A stretch of DNA of 64,000 nucleotides from Sipunculus nudus (taxonomy: Eukaryota; Annelida; Sipuncula; Golfingiida; Sipunculidae): NCBI GenBank assembly GCA_026874595.1, contig CM049308.1, positions 50,332,124-50,396,123 on the forward strand, written 5' to 3'. The notes under the pieces were generated by a model. It did not search any database. It was not told the DNA's origin and saw only the letters and a program-made list of their open reading frames with translations. The first letter of the stretch is position 1; each line of letters begins with the position of its first letter. Positions 12,001 through 27,000 of the stretch are shown piece by piece. The translations under genes were made by a program, and so were the position numbers.

Positions 12001-15000
12001 GGGAAATACTTTTGTCATCAGACCCTTGTTTATGAGTTCATAATGAGATGTTATTATGATAAAAAATAAGCAGATATAGTTGAAACAATGTTGCACTGGG
12101 ACTACCAGTGGTTAATATACTGCTACTTGTATGGATTGCTCAGAGTCAAGCCACTGGACATTATTCTTGTTCCCCAGGCATTTTAATAAGTTATTTTATC
12201 TTAAGGCCAAAATGGAGTCTTTTGACTCATGTGCTGTTTGGGACTGTTTAACAGGATATCCCAGACACCTAATACATGTGGTAAATAGATCTGGGTCATT
12301 CATTATGATAGGTATTGTCTCCTTAAAAATTAACTGTAGTTTGTAATGTATCCTAGTATGACATCTGCAGGCCATGAGGCCTGCTGGGTCCAGATAACGT
12401 ATCACAGTTACTGGTCCACCATCAGCTTGTCAGGATACAGACCTTGGACCTGGAATCTTCTAACTTGAAATCCAGGGAGGTCCATGAAAATTCTCCAAAA
12501 AACCTGGATGTAGGTCTCTGTTACCCATATTCTTCGAGCTATTTGGCTCCGAAGTACCCTCCAGAATACCCTCCAAGAATTCCCTTTTATATTCTCTATT
12601 TTTGAGACCTTAAAAGATGCAGTCATCTGTTACCAGGGCACAAATCACAACTGCTGGACCTGGAATCTTCTTACTTTACATCCAGAGAGGTCCATGAAAA
12701 TTCTGTTACCCATATTCTTCGAGCTATGGGGCTCAGAAGTACCCCCCCCCCCCCCCGAATAATGGAAAATTTAATACAAAAGCTCCAGTATCTGAACAAC
12801 TAGAAGGTTTCATCACTTTTTGCAGACTGGTGGTGCACCTGTATTTTTTTCGATTTTTACACATTTTTTTCTCTATTTTTGAGACCTTATTAGATGCAGT
12901 CGTCTGTTAACAGGGTACAATTCGTAACCACTGAACCTAGAATCTTCTATCTTGACATGCTGGGAGTTCAATAAAAATATCTCTGTGGAAACCTGAAATT
13001 AGTTCTCTGTTACCCTTATTCTCTGAGCTATGGGGCTCAGTAGACCCCAAAGAATAACTTAAAATCTGATACAAAAGCTCTAGTATCTAAAAAATTGTGC
13101 ATTGATTGCCTTGATTCTTTGCATGCATTTTCATCATGGAGTGTTTCATCAGTTCTTGCAGACTGGTGGTGTCACCTGGAGTTTTTAGCTCAGCTGACTA
13201 TAAGTCATCTGAGCTATAGTCGTGGTCCATTGTCTGTCGTCCGTCCGTCTGTCCGTCCGTCCGTCCGTCCGTCCGTCCGTCCGTAGATGTGGCACGTTTT
13301 GAAACCGTAAGACCTAGGAATCCAAAATTCAGCATTATGTTAGATGTCCCCAAGATCTCCTACCAAGCCGAAAACTGGGTCTTTGCGACTTCATTCCTTT
13401 GAGAAATTAAGGAAAAACCTCAATTTTTTATTAAAAACCTATTTTCACATTGCAGGACTGCCTAATATCAAAACCACTCATCTGTTTTTCCTCATATTTC
13501 CTATAAATAATCCTCTATATAATTCCTATGTACATGCCAGAAATTAGGTCTGTATTATATTATTTAAAAAAGTTATGGGCCCAAACATAATGCATTTTGT
13601 AAATAATCAGGAAAGAAATTTTATCTCTTAACACAAAACTTGTTAAAGCTAAGCACTTTTTTTCCAGTAATATTACTTTTATTAATCAAATTAAATTGTA
13701 TACCCAAAATTAGATCAAAATCTTTTAAATTTTTTAAAATATTAGCAAAAATAAAAAATTGGTACCTTAAATTTTGCCCAACTTTGACCATGGCACGTTT
13801 TTTTGCTGTAACTGCTGTGGAGTTAATTTTCACAGCATGTTTTTGTTAGCATTTCAACTGTTAACACCAACAATTTTAAACCAGTTGATCAAAAACTGTA
13901 GATTTTATTCAAGTTTTCAAGCACCATGTCACAAATTGCTAGTGTTATGCAGTTTGCTAGAGCTCAGCTCCCAAGCTTCAGCTCTAAGTTCCTTAAATTT
14001 GGCATACAGTTAGATTTCTCCAAAATCCCCTACCATGCCAAGAATTCGGTCACTAGGACTTAATTCCTTCGAGATATCAATGAAAAACTTCATTTTTCCA
14101 TTAAAAACCCATTGTTACACTTTAAGACTGCCTAATATCAAAACCACTGATCTGACTTTGATCATATATAATATACATATTTTTCTATACATTCGCTATG
14201 CACGTGCCAGAAATGATGTCAGTATTGTGTATTTTTTTTAAGTTATGGGCCCAAACATAATGCACTTTGTATAAAAACTAGAAATATATTTACTCCCTTA
14301 ACAAGGGCATTGCTGAAGCTAGAGATTTTTTTGTCAGGGATGTAACATTATTTAATCAAGATTCAATTAAATACCCAAAATTAGTTCTGAATTTTTCAAA
14401 TTTTATAAGTTATTAGTATAAATATAAAATTAGTACCTTAAATTTTGCCCAACTGTGACCATGGCACGTTTGTTTCCCGTGAGCACTGTTGATATAATTC
14501 TCATATCATGCACACATAAGGATTTCAGCTTTTTAGTTTAGAAAGCTGAAAGAAATTGGCCAAATATTGTAGCTTTTATTAATGTTTTTTATGAGACCCT
14601 GTCAGACTTTGGCTCTCTCCAGCCCCTCTTGAGTCACCTGTATGTTGACCTTGATGACCTTTCATCAAATTATGCACGCTTGAGGCGAGAATCCAGGCAG
14701 CTTATGGCCAGCCACAGTTGATCCAGGTGTCCAACCCAACTCATCTAGTAGTTTTAACCAACAACATAACAATAAACAATAAATTAATAAATTTTTATTG
14801 GTTTTTAATAACAAATTAAAGAAAAATAGAAAAGGAATTTGTTAGTTTATAATAACAGGAAATTAACTTGCAGTTACTGATGATATAAGAATCTTGTATC
14901 GATGGGTAGAATGTCACATATTCCAAGTAACAACATGCAGTCACCTATGGCATTTTTCAGTTCATTTTTAATGATAAAGAAGTAAATCATATTATTCATT

Positions 15001-18000
15001 ACTAATCATTAGGGATTAAATGAAGGAAATTAATGATAGACAAAGATGCAGTTGATAATATTAATCTAGATTCCTACTGTGTCTAGTGTGTACATTGATG
15101 TGAAATTAGTCCAAAATGAATTTTTTACTGTTATTTTTTAATATAAATAAAAGCCATAAAACCAGGTACTTATGATCATTATTTAAATGTGTGAATTTTG
15201 TATATTCTGGATTCTCAACATCATTGTTTGGTGAAAACTGAATAAATACCAGACATGGTGAGAATACTTTTCTAAATAATATTTTTTTATCATATATAAC
15301 AGCTGAGCGTCGTGACCCATAGGTCCCTTGTTTTTTCAATTTTTATGCATTTTCTCTCTATTTTTGAGACCTTCAAAGATGCTGCTGTCTGTTATCAGGG
15401 CAGGGAGGTCAATGAAAAATATCCTTGGAAACCTGAAATAAGGTCTCAGTTACCCATATTCTCTGAGCTATGGGGCTTATAAGCACCCCTAGCATAATTG
15501 AAAATTTGATACCAAAGCAGGGCACAAATTATAACCATTTGACCTAGAATCTTCTAACTTAAAATCCAGGGAGGTCCATGAAAAGTCTCCTTTGGAACAT
15601 GAAATTAGGTCACTGTTCCCCATAATATTTGAGCAATGGGGCTTATAAGCACACCCCAGAATATTTGAAAATTTGATACCAAAGTAGACCAAGAATCTTC
15701 TCACTTGGCATCCTGAGAATTCCTCAAAAGTTCTCCCCTCAAAACCTGAAATTTGGTCTCTGTGACCTATGTTCTTAGAGTTTTTGGGTATGTTTGAGCA
15801 TCCCAGAAGTAATGAAAAATAGACACAAATTGCCAGATTCCTCAGGAAAGTTGGATTGTCAACAAATTTGGTGTGCTAATGGGTCTTGATGAACTTAAGC
15901 TTATATGCATGAATGATGATGCTACCTATATTATCTTAATTAGTTTCCTGTGCAAGGACATATTGTCAACATGTCAGTCAGCTGAGCATCATGACCCATG
16001 ATTCACTTGTTGTGGTAAGCGGTTTAAAAGTTGTTGAGTTTATTTGACATTATATGTATTGCGTGTGGTTGTTTTCATGATCAGCAGTGTGATAGTTGTG
16101 ACAATATGTGTATTGCTTGTGGTTGTGACATTATGTGTATTGCATGTGGTTGTTTGCTCAGCTGACAATAAGTCATCTGAGCTATGGTCGGTGTCTGTTG
16201 TCTGTCTGTTGTATGTCCATCTGTTTGTTAGACTGGCACATTTTGAAACTACTAGACCTACAAATCCAAAATTCAGCATACTGTTAGGTGTCTCTAAGAT
16301 CTCCTACTGTGATTCCGTTCATTCAAGAAATTAAGGAAAAACCTTAGGTTAATTGTATACCAAAAATTAGATCAGAATTTTGTAAATTTTTAGCGAACCT
16401 GTGAGCTTATGCAATGGTGCGGCGGCGTCCGTCGTGCGTCATGTGTCGTCTGTATGTTAACCATAGCTGTCTCGAAAACGGCAGGAGCTAGCATCACCAA
16501 ATTTTTTGCAAATAATCAGTTATCCAAAAAACTATATCAGATTTTGTATATTTTTTTTCTAATTGCATTTTCTTAGATTTTATAGGGAAAAAGCTAAAAA
16601 AGCTTTAAAAATCTTCTTCTCCGAAACTGCCCAGCCAAATTGTCTAATATTTTACAGAAATGATCCCTAGAACAATCTTTCTCAAGTTTGTTTGAATGGT
16701 TCCAGTTCGGAGACTTTTGGCCGAGTTACAGGAGGTTGAACTTTGTTAACTGTGCAAAAAACATATTAAAATTTATATCTCAAAAACTGCTGTAGCTATC
16801 ATCACCAAATTTTATGCCATTGTTGGTCACATAGGTCATATCTGAAATTGAGGTATTGGTGGCGCCACCTGCATCGGCCTTTTTTGTACAGGGTCATCAG
16901 TGCCTGTATCACACTGGGGGCTACAAAAAACTTCCTCTCTGAAACCAAATGGCCAAAATGTTTAATATCGCACGGAAATGATCCTAGGGTAGACTAGTGC
17001 TTTCTGAAGTTTGTTCAAATGGTCTCTTTTCAGTGACTTTTGGCTAAGTTATGGGAAGCTGAATTTAGTCATATGCCATAACAGCTCATTTTAGCTCAGT
17101 GGATACAGAGATCTTCTTCTCAAAAACCACTGGGCCAAATTCTTAAATCTCACACATTAATTATCCTCAGATGTTGATAAATCAAGTTTGTTCAAATGGT
17201 TTTGGTTCAGTGCTTTTTTGCTGATTTATGGGAAGCTGAACTTAGCCAATTTGCTGTATCTTCCTATACGAGTTATAAACCTGTGAAACTTTTTTGGACT
17301 GATGCCACTGAAGCCAGTTTGTTAAATATTTTACAAGAATAATCCCTACAATAATTCTTATAATAATTGTCATAAATGGTTCCACATGAATGATTTTTGG
17401 CTGAATTATGGAGATTGAATTGAGTCATTTTACCATACATGTTAGCTGTGTGATGCTGTTACATCAAGCCTGGCACCAGTTTATCAGCATCTATTACATC
17501 ATGCCACTAGACATTTAGATTTCAGGTTATCTTTGGTTAATATTGACAAGAAAGTTTTTTTAAAAGCTTTTAAAAAATTTAGATTTATGATTTAAGTTAT
17601 ATATCATACCAGACAATGTTACAATCATGGATATTCAGCTCTCTGTGGCTATATAAAGACTACTGTACGTGGATTATAAATTTTTGGTATCCCTACTCAA
17701 CTTAATTCAAGAATTTGCCATCAATGAGATAAATCTGTATTTTAATTTTGCATTCAGTTTGCATCTGTAATAATTTTACATATATTCCTGATTTCTTTTA
17801 TTATAAAATATCAGCTGAAAAGCATTTTGTATTGGGAAAATAAATTTCAAAGTTATTTCAAGTAGGGACCACTTTAATGTACAGATGGCAGCACTTGGTT
17901 TACCATTGGCAGATTACCAGTGCCTTGATGTTGGCCATTAGCCAAGATGATGTCAGCCCTATAAATAGTATTGGCACAGTGCCAGGATTGGAAGAAGTGC

Positions 18001-21000
18001 AGCCAGGTATAGGTCAAGAGTTCAATCAGTACAGTAGCTGCATTCTATTTATAGCTTTGGCAGACTGCTCACTGCATCATATTTGGCACCAAAGTTCAGC
18101 CTGAATCTATGTATAGCTTTGGCAGACTGCCAGCTGTGTCAGATTATGCAACAGGTCAAGAGTTCACTCAGTGCAGCCAGGTACAGGTCAAAAGTTCACT
18201 CAGTTTAGCCAGGTGCAGGTCAAGAGTTCACTCAGTGCAGTAGCTTGAGGCAGCAATTTGTCACAGGTCACTCGGGGGCAACTGCCTTACTCACCTGAGC
18301 CTTGTCAGCCCAGTGCATCAAACTCTGGGGAAGTTTGATGTTTTGGACTGATATTTTGACCTGCCTATGCATCTTTGATAGTATTCTCATTTACAAGACA
18401 GGTGGTGCCACCTACATTGACTTTTGCAGTGTGTGCGCCTGCTTATTTCTTAAGAAGAATTTGATACGTCACCCAAAAATTGGGCATGTTGGGTAGCCCT
18501 CATTTTTGGTTGACCTCTGACCTTTCTTCTCTGCCTAGCGTCTATTTGTGCGTCTGTTTCCACGCATAAACCCACATATCTCGGCAACCGTTTGTCCATT
18601 TTGCTGAAATCATTATGACTAAGGTAGATATGTAGGACTTAAGAGTATCAATATTAAATTTTAAAAATTAAAACCTCCATTCATACCCCTAAACTTTGCA
18701 CAGGTTCGCATTAGGCCTGTAGGCCTTGTTGAAGTTACTAGCATAAATATAAAATCATTACCTTAAATTTTGCCCAGCTGTCACCATGGCACACTTTTTA
18801 GCTCAGCTGACTAGTCGTGGTCAATTGTCCGTTGCCTCTCCGTCCAGATGTCCGTCCATAAGACTGGCAAGTTTCGACACCATTGGACCTATGAATCTGA
18901 AATTTGGCATGCTGTTAGATGTCCCCATAATCTCCTGCCATGATGAAAATTAGGTCAATAGGACTTCCTTCTTTCGAGATATTAAGGATTTCGAGATAAT
19001 AAGGAAATCTATTTTCATACTTCAGGACTGCCTAATATCAAAACTACTCATCTGGTTTTCTTAATACTTACCATAAATATTCCTCTTTATAGTTCCTATG
19101 TACATGCCAGAAATTAAGTCAGTATTATATAATTTTAAAAAGTTATGGGCCCAAACATAATGTATTTTGTAAAAAATCAGGAAAGATATTTTATCACTTA
19201 AGAGAAAAAGTGTTAAATCTAGGGACTTTTTTTCAGTAGTACAACTTTAATTAATCAAAATTTAATTGAATACCAAAAATTATATCAAAATCTGTTAGAT
19301 TTTTTTAAATATTAGCAAAAATATAAAATTGGTACCTTAAATTTTGCCCAAGTTTGACAATGGCACGTTTTTTTCTTGTAAGAACATTTGACTTACTTTT
19401 CACAGTCGGTATATACCGTAAAAAAATGCATATATGTCGAGAAATTTGTTAAAAAAAAATTATTTGAAGAAATGGGAGTTGACTTATGTGCAGGTCTAAG
19501 CCTGAGAGGCCAAATTTGCACAAAGTTAGTCAAACTGCTGGTCTGAATGTCTTAACTGATCCACAACTAGATATCCGTTTCTGGGAAAGTCAGGTACAAA
19601 AGTCCCCCTTTCAGTCCAAAAATACTGTCTAATTAGGTTTCCGAACAATATTTTTAAAAAATTTTGACCATTTATGTTGTTCTTTCATTTAGATAATGCA
19701 GCATATTAAAATGTTCGTAATTTACATGGTTGCTGACAACCAGGAAATGCCCCGCTTCTAGCTATAATGAGCTTCATTCACGGGCGATTAAGTCATGTGC
19801 AAGAGGCACTAGTATTGTGTAATCAATTGGGATTTTATCTAGGGCATCGGCCCCCGTGTATTTGACATCCAATTATGTTACAAAATTGCTCCACAAAAAT
19901 ATTTAGTGCTTGCGTAAGCTAACAAACATGTAAATGGTAAAAGCCTGTGGGAAGTGGTATCTGAACTACAGACAGGTGACAAAAGGCCGATTAAGCACCG
20001 ATAGGCGCTCACTCGGTACGGGGTTTGCTGCCTGTTGCAAGAAAACTTTCATCAAAAAGATAGGAAAAGGGAGTTTGATTAAAGAAAGACAGACATGTTG
20101 TCAGCGTGTAGCCCTGGCTTACCTGCTCTCTCCCTGTGGTTGGCTATGCTGGATACCTACACTGCATATATGCAGTTATATTGCATGTAATTGTTTATAT
20201 TTATCAGTGCATCCATCTGTTGAAGCAAGGAAGACTGGAGTTAATTAAAACTTGAATAAAACTGTCGTTTACAGCCTTTAGTTTTCTCAGAATGTATAAT
20301 AAAAATCTCTGATAATAAAATTACTGCCCTTGATCCACGGATATGACCAAGCTGAGGACAGATTACACTGTCACATGACTTTTCAGATGACTCGCTTGGT
20401 CTAACTTCATGCGTTCTTATCAATTTAGATTATATAAAATGTAGAGAATTCACCATCAATCCTGTTTTATTAACATGCATAAATAGCCATGTTTTTATTT
20501 ATATCTGACACAAACAATCATTAAAAGTTTAAAATTAATGAGAAATGACGGAAAGTATGGGAAATCCTTGGCTCTTCTATTATCGCCCACCTGCCGATTC
20601 TGGGTGTCAGATGATCTTCATTTCTGCACAATACTAAAAGAATTGACCTGTTATATTTATTAATCATAGAATCTTTATGATGCCCAAAAAAATGGTTACT
20701 AGATTACACAACAAAACATTGACAATTTTATAGTTTTAAAAAAAATTAGAGTGGTATTCATGTCAAAAAACGAGTGGCCAGTCATACAATTCACCTTTCC
20801 CCAGTGGCCTGTCATACTACTCTCAATGGTCATGTATGCTGGTTCTGACCTGTTTTGACCCCCAGAATGGCTTGAAAAATTTTTATCTGATATTTTCCCT
20901 GAAAATGTATACTCGACTTATATGCAAGATCGACTTATATGTGAGTTTAATGGTATATAGATTTAATCTGTTAAATTCTGAAATTTGAAAGTTAAAGCTT

Positions 21001-24000
21001 AAAAATTATTCTAGTTATTGAAGTTTTTCTGAGGTTCTAATGTATTTACATTTTGAACCTCCAGACCAGCCATGTCTGGTCCCTACAGCCTTGTGTGGGT
21101 AAATGTATTAGTGATTCAACACTGCTTTTACAAATGTAGAATCATGTGGCAACCCTGACCTCCCCCATTCTTAATTCAGATCAAACATGGCAACTTCTCA
21201 TAGCTTAATCTACCATTTCCTCTCTATGTATACTTTTTGAGACCTTCTGTTTCCTCTCCCATTAAGCAACAACTGCTTCCAAAAACATATCAGTTTTCTA
21301 CTTTTCCATAATTATTTTGATTTATTAAATGTGTATTTTTATACTTGCAAATCTCCACTTCCTTCCTCTGCAATTTACATCATCTGGTCATTCCCAATGC
21401 AATATTTTAGACACACCTTCTTGTACAAATTTGTAACACTGATACTTCTGTATTACTATTCCGCTCAACTACATAATTAATACAAAAAATTACATCTGTC
21501 AAAATGAAATCTTACAGACCTACATACAACAATGATGATACAATTATATCTGTCACATTCAGCTGAGAGCTGTGACCCATGGTTCCCTTGTTAACTGCAA
21601 GGACATGTGATTTAATTTTCACAGCAGGTACACAGGGATTAATCTGTTAAGTTTTGAAAAAAAGAAAATAAAAGCTAAAAAATTATGCTAGTAATTGAAG
21701 TTTTTTCAGAGGCTCTTAATCTGATGTATTCATTTGCATTGTCAAGCTCCAAGCCACTCACTTAGGTCACTACAGCCCTTCCTTGGTTCCCTTATTAGTG
21801 ATTTAACACTAGTCGAGCACCCCTGCTGTCACTGTCACAAGTGTACAGTAATTCTCATGTTTTCGTTTGAACTGTATTTTTTTAATTGTAAAGCTGTTTC
21901 CACCCCAATGTACAAAACTTTTCTTGAAAAAGGAATTCCAGAAGTAATTCAAAAGATGACATGTTATGGTAATTAGCATTTTTAAAGAGAATAATTCCCT
22001 TTTAAATAATTTAAGCAAATTAAATTATTATTAAACCCCTCAGTAGGTATAATTTGATAATATATGAGCCAAATCATGGATAAATAAAGGTGCATATTTG
22101 GATTGTGAATTCTGAATCAAGTGTTATTAGGGCCCTGCTTGACAAGCGGTGCCCTGTAGTGATCACAGTGTCATTTACATATATTTATTGCTTTTCAAAT
22201 AAAAAAATGTATTTAATATAAAAAAATAGATACATCTGTGTGCATAATGTGATTTTACCTTACCAAAGTAGCCATAAAAGTTGATGCAATTACAATTGTG
22301 AATCAACTGAAATATTCAGATATATATAATATACTTGTGACATGGTGTACCGTAAAATCTGTGAAATTTCTTACGTCGATGAATTTCGTACACGGTCTTT
22401 CTTCAGTAACCATAATTATTAAAATAACATGTTAAATTTTGAACTGGCGATGGTCTCATACGCCCCATTTGACATTAGCATGAATGCCATGAATGTAACA
22501 CTGACGTAATCTCACCCTGTTATCTGGTTTTGAACAAGCCGACCAGTCCCATCGATGTGATTGCCATGCTATTGATAATTAATATGAATTATATCTACAT
22601 CATATAGAATGTAATTTGACAGAAAACTAAGATTTTTGTTTCAGCGACAATAAAAAAACTTAAAATATCTCGAATGTGAGTTGCTTAATTGTCCGGGATG
22701 CGAGCGACACGCCGTGAATAACTGACAGACGTCCATGAAGTTTGACGGAGGTTGGAAATTGGATAATCAGGATTTACTCCGTAAATGATCTCAAGACCAC
22801 TAGCTTAACTTGCACCATAAAGGGGGATTTCCGTGTGTAAGCCAGGTTCAAATTGGTCTCTTTCAAGCAAGCTCGGCGTTACGGTGTATGTAATGCCAAT
22901 GTTAATCAGTTTGAAAATTAATGGATTTCCATTAAAACATTTAAAATGTCACACCAGAACGACTCAGTTTCGAGTTCCCGGGCTCCGTATCACCCAACAA
23001 AAAAGTCACACGAGATCAAACGGTACATCAAAGCGCTGGCAGACGTTCATGAAGTTTAACGGAGGTTGGATATTTGATATTGGATAATCAGGATCAATTA
23101 ACTCTTCAAGTGATCTAAAGACCTCTAACTTTTTGTGCACCATTAGTGGGGATTTCCATGCGTAAGCCACCTGAAAAACGTTCCCTCCGGGCAAATCCCT
23201 GGATGTCACGCAAGCATGTACGGGTGTCGAGCCTCATGACAGGATTAAATCCTTCAGATATACTTTTCAGATTCCTTTTCCAAACTGATTTAATATAAAA
23301 TAAGCAACACAAGTATAGAAAATAATGTTTTTATTCATGAAACTTCATGGTTCACACGGATGAATGAAAAATCGGCGAATGAATACTTGAGGCTCCTATT
23401 ATCGCCCACTGCCAACGAGGCATCTTAACTTGTCAAGACCATAATTTTAAAACTGCTGAAATCGACTGTTAAATTCCGGACTTCCACAAATTTAATTATT
23501 TTTTTCTGTACGAAATTTCACAGATTTTACGGTATTGTTTGTGGTTGAGACATTATGTGTACTGTGTATGGTTATGGTTGTGATGTGTATTGTATGTGGT
23601 TGTGACATTATGTGTGTTGTGTGTGGTTGTGACATATATGTGTATTGCAAATGGTTGTGAGATTACTTGTCAATGCATGTGGTTGGAACATTTTGTGTAT
23701 TGCATTTGGTTGTATTATTATGTGTACTGCGTGTGGTTAATAACATTGTGTGTACTGAATGTGGTTGTATTATTATGTGTACTGCGTGTGGTTAGTAACA
23801 TTGTGTGTACTGCGTGTGGTTTTATTATTATGTGTACTGCGTGTGGTTAGTAACATTGTGTGCACTGCGTGTGGTTGCAGACCGTCCTCGACCAGAGCCA
23901 CACATTGGGAACCACGTGGGACAGAGTCAAGCACCAATCATGAAAAGAAAGGCGATGGACCAGAACGGATTTGATGGTGAGTGACCACCTGGCTTACTGC

Positions 24001-27000
24001 AATCTTTGTCTATATAGACATATTAATATCCATTAACTGGGAATGTTTGGGAACCTTAAGAGCTATTTATAAATTTGTAATCCTAACCAGGTTGATCTTG
24101 GATACTTAAGTTGGCATGATGGTGCCATTATCATCATTTTTCACATTTTACACAAGTTCTGATTATTATATCAGCCTTAAAAATAATTTGAATTGAGGTG
24201 GAGCCTTCAAAATGATTTTGTTGTGATAAGAATGACTTAAATGTAAGAATTGAATAAAAAAATTCAGTTTTGTAACATGTGTCAGATATTGTGTAGGGAG
24301 TCTTAAAAAAATTAGCTCTAAATTAATTAAATTAGTAATAAACCATGCATTTCATAAAAAGAATTTATATAAATTTTGACTCATTAGTTGGGGTCTGTTA
24401 CCCCAGCCACATTCACCAGGTGATTATACAGTTTCATTTTGTGGATCTGTCTTTGTTAGGACGTTAATTTTGATTAAATTTAATCTACAACACTTCTCAT
24501 TTCAGATTTTGATTCTATGGTATTACTCTGATAAATATTGATTTGCTTTCATTGTCTGACTTGCAGGTCCAGCAAAGAGACAAAATCTAGGGGTTATTAG
24601 GCAGGCAGGCAATGTAAGTACAAGCTATAAGTTTACGTTCTCCTTTCTACTAATATTTGTATAGTTGTTGTAACTGTCATGGGACAACATGGGATACTCT
24701 TGTATAACAATTAGATGTTCAGTTACTAATATAGAACTTAACATGTTCTCTATTTATGAACATCTGTTTCATTTCCATCTGGCCCATATTCAGCTAATTA
24801 ATTTTGTTTGTTTGGGGTATCTGGAAATTAATACTGGAAAACCCCAGCAGCTAGGCTGCTGTACATCATTTTGATGTCCCTCGCTATTTGCTCTTCAGAA
24901 TCACGAGGACCGTAGGCTGCAGTTTGTAGCACCAGTACCTCCTGTGGGTTTTACCCTCAGGACGAGGCAGACATTCTGGTCCTATGAGAAATTTTGGCTT
25001 CAGTTGAGCTGAGCTAATTTAAATCATTCATAATTCATATTAACTTATCATGATTTTTTCAGTATATATATATATTATACTCCAGAGCAGGTACAATGGT
25101 TGGTCTTCTGTGGATTGCTTATACCTTAGACATTAAATATGGTTTAATTGCATGTAATTATTTACTGTCCATGTTTTCTTTATGTATTGTATCCCTGCTT
25201 CCCCTCATTTAAGCAGTGTTTTGTATGAAAAACCTGACTTTATTTTGGCTTCATGACTGGCAAATTTTCGAAATCAAGAGCACAAGGAGCATGACTTTAT
25301 TTATGTTCAGTTTGTTTTAATCAATTGCACTTAAGCTAACATTTCATCTCTAACAATGTTTTCAGTGGCTTAATTAATAAAAAGAAAAAAAGCAATAATG
25401 TTTCATGTAAAATAATTATATTAGTATATGACCTGTCCTATGTGTGTATATGCCGGTATGTATGTTCTGTCATATAATAAGTTTAGTCTGCATAAAATTT
25501 TGAATTGTCTCCTCTTCTGTTTTATAAGTTACATCATTTCTGTTGTGTAAATATTAAATCTGGGCCTCTGTGGTAGGTAATTCTAATAAAATAACTAGAA
25601 GATAGAACTTACTGTGGTGTTGTTCACACATTTCTCATGATGTAGACCTAACATTCAGTGGGAACTAATCAACTCTGTATCACGATATGACCATACATCT
25701 GTAGAACTTGTTACGGAGAGGTTTGTACATGTAGAGAAGGGTTTATAGCATGTCAACAGGCTGAACATGAGGAGTTCAATGATTTGAAACTGTAAATCTT
25801 GACATTCATTATCTGATCATCAGGATAAGACTGACAGCTAACTGAAGCTGTAATGTACCACAGTCAGACCTAGGGGGAACATGTTCATAAAAAATACAGA
25901 GGGGTCATCACAAGCAGTTTTTGCTTTCTATGAGCTTTATAGAAAAATCAGTTCATGGGGTACATTGATTGTGCGGTGAAGGAAATCTCGTTGCTGGGTT
26001 CCTAGGTGTTTGTCAGACAGGAACTGGTTAATGGTTATGACCCACAAAGGTACATTACAGCTTTGGATCGGGTCTTGTCAGGAACGAGATCGTAAAGTTC
26101 ACCATGTGACCCTCTGGTCCTTTGGTGCAGAAATTCACTGATAAATTAAGACTTTGAATTGTTGGTGTGATAGTGGCAGGCTCCCGTTATGTAAGATCAC
26201 CATGGTGTCACCTTCTTTTTGGTGGAAGTAATGGGATGAAGAAAATGAATTGTTGCTCAGGATGCTGCTGTGATTATGATCGCGGGCATGCGTGCTTGCA
26301 GGTGCGGGGTCAGCTGTTGAGCCAGCTGAACGGCCGTGGGGGCAAGGTTCTGGTGGGTCGGGGAGGCAGGCAAGTTCTCAGCTGGGTGGACGCCCCTGAT
26401 GATGTCTACTTTGTGGCTACAGATGCTACCAGGTCGGTTCACTCATCCTCATTATCTCGCGCATCGGCTTGCTCCAGATTATCTTTTAAATAATTGCTTG
26501 TGATGACTCACTGCTTTATATTAGATGCTAAGTTTATTATGTACATATCATATTAATTTTCCCTATAAGATTATAAATTCTCTGTAATTAAGTTGTATAA
26601 CATAAAGTGATATTCTGAGGCTGCCAAACAGCAAAGCAGCTCGTGTTTGTTCAACCCCAGAATCTTTTACTGTATTTACAGAAAGGTTTCTATAGTTGTA
26701 TCTGTTTAGTATTGGTCATATCACTTGATTTCAACTTTCACAAGGGAGGGTACACTGTAAAAATGTCAGCTTCTCACAGAGTTAGATATGTGTGTGATGA
26801 GGTACTTAGTGGTTTCAGGTCTGCACTGTAATACATTGATATAACTCTGCAGCTTCACAGACTTACTGCTTCTCATACGCACTGTTCACTTTCATGCAAA
26901 CTTTCTTGCTTCATGATATCTGCTTTTTCTGAACCTGAATACCTGTTTCATTGACTTTTCTTAGGAACAAGTGACACATCTTTCCTTTGTCAGGTATATT

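Noticed and set aside
12360-23534. Possible reverse transcriptase or transposase genes in the repeat-rich intron
   Set aside because: No frame shows catalytic motifs such as YxDD or DDE context; all visible elements appear non-autonomous.
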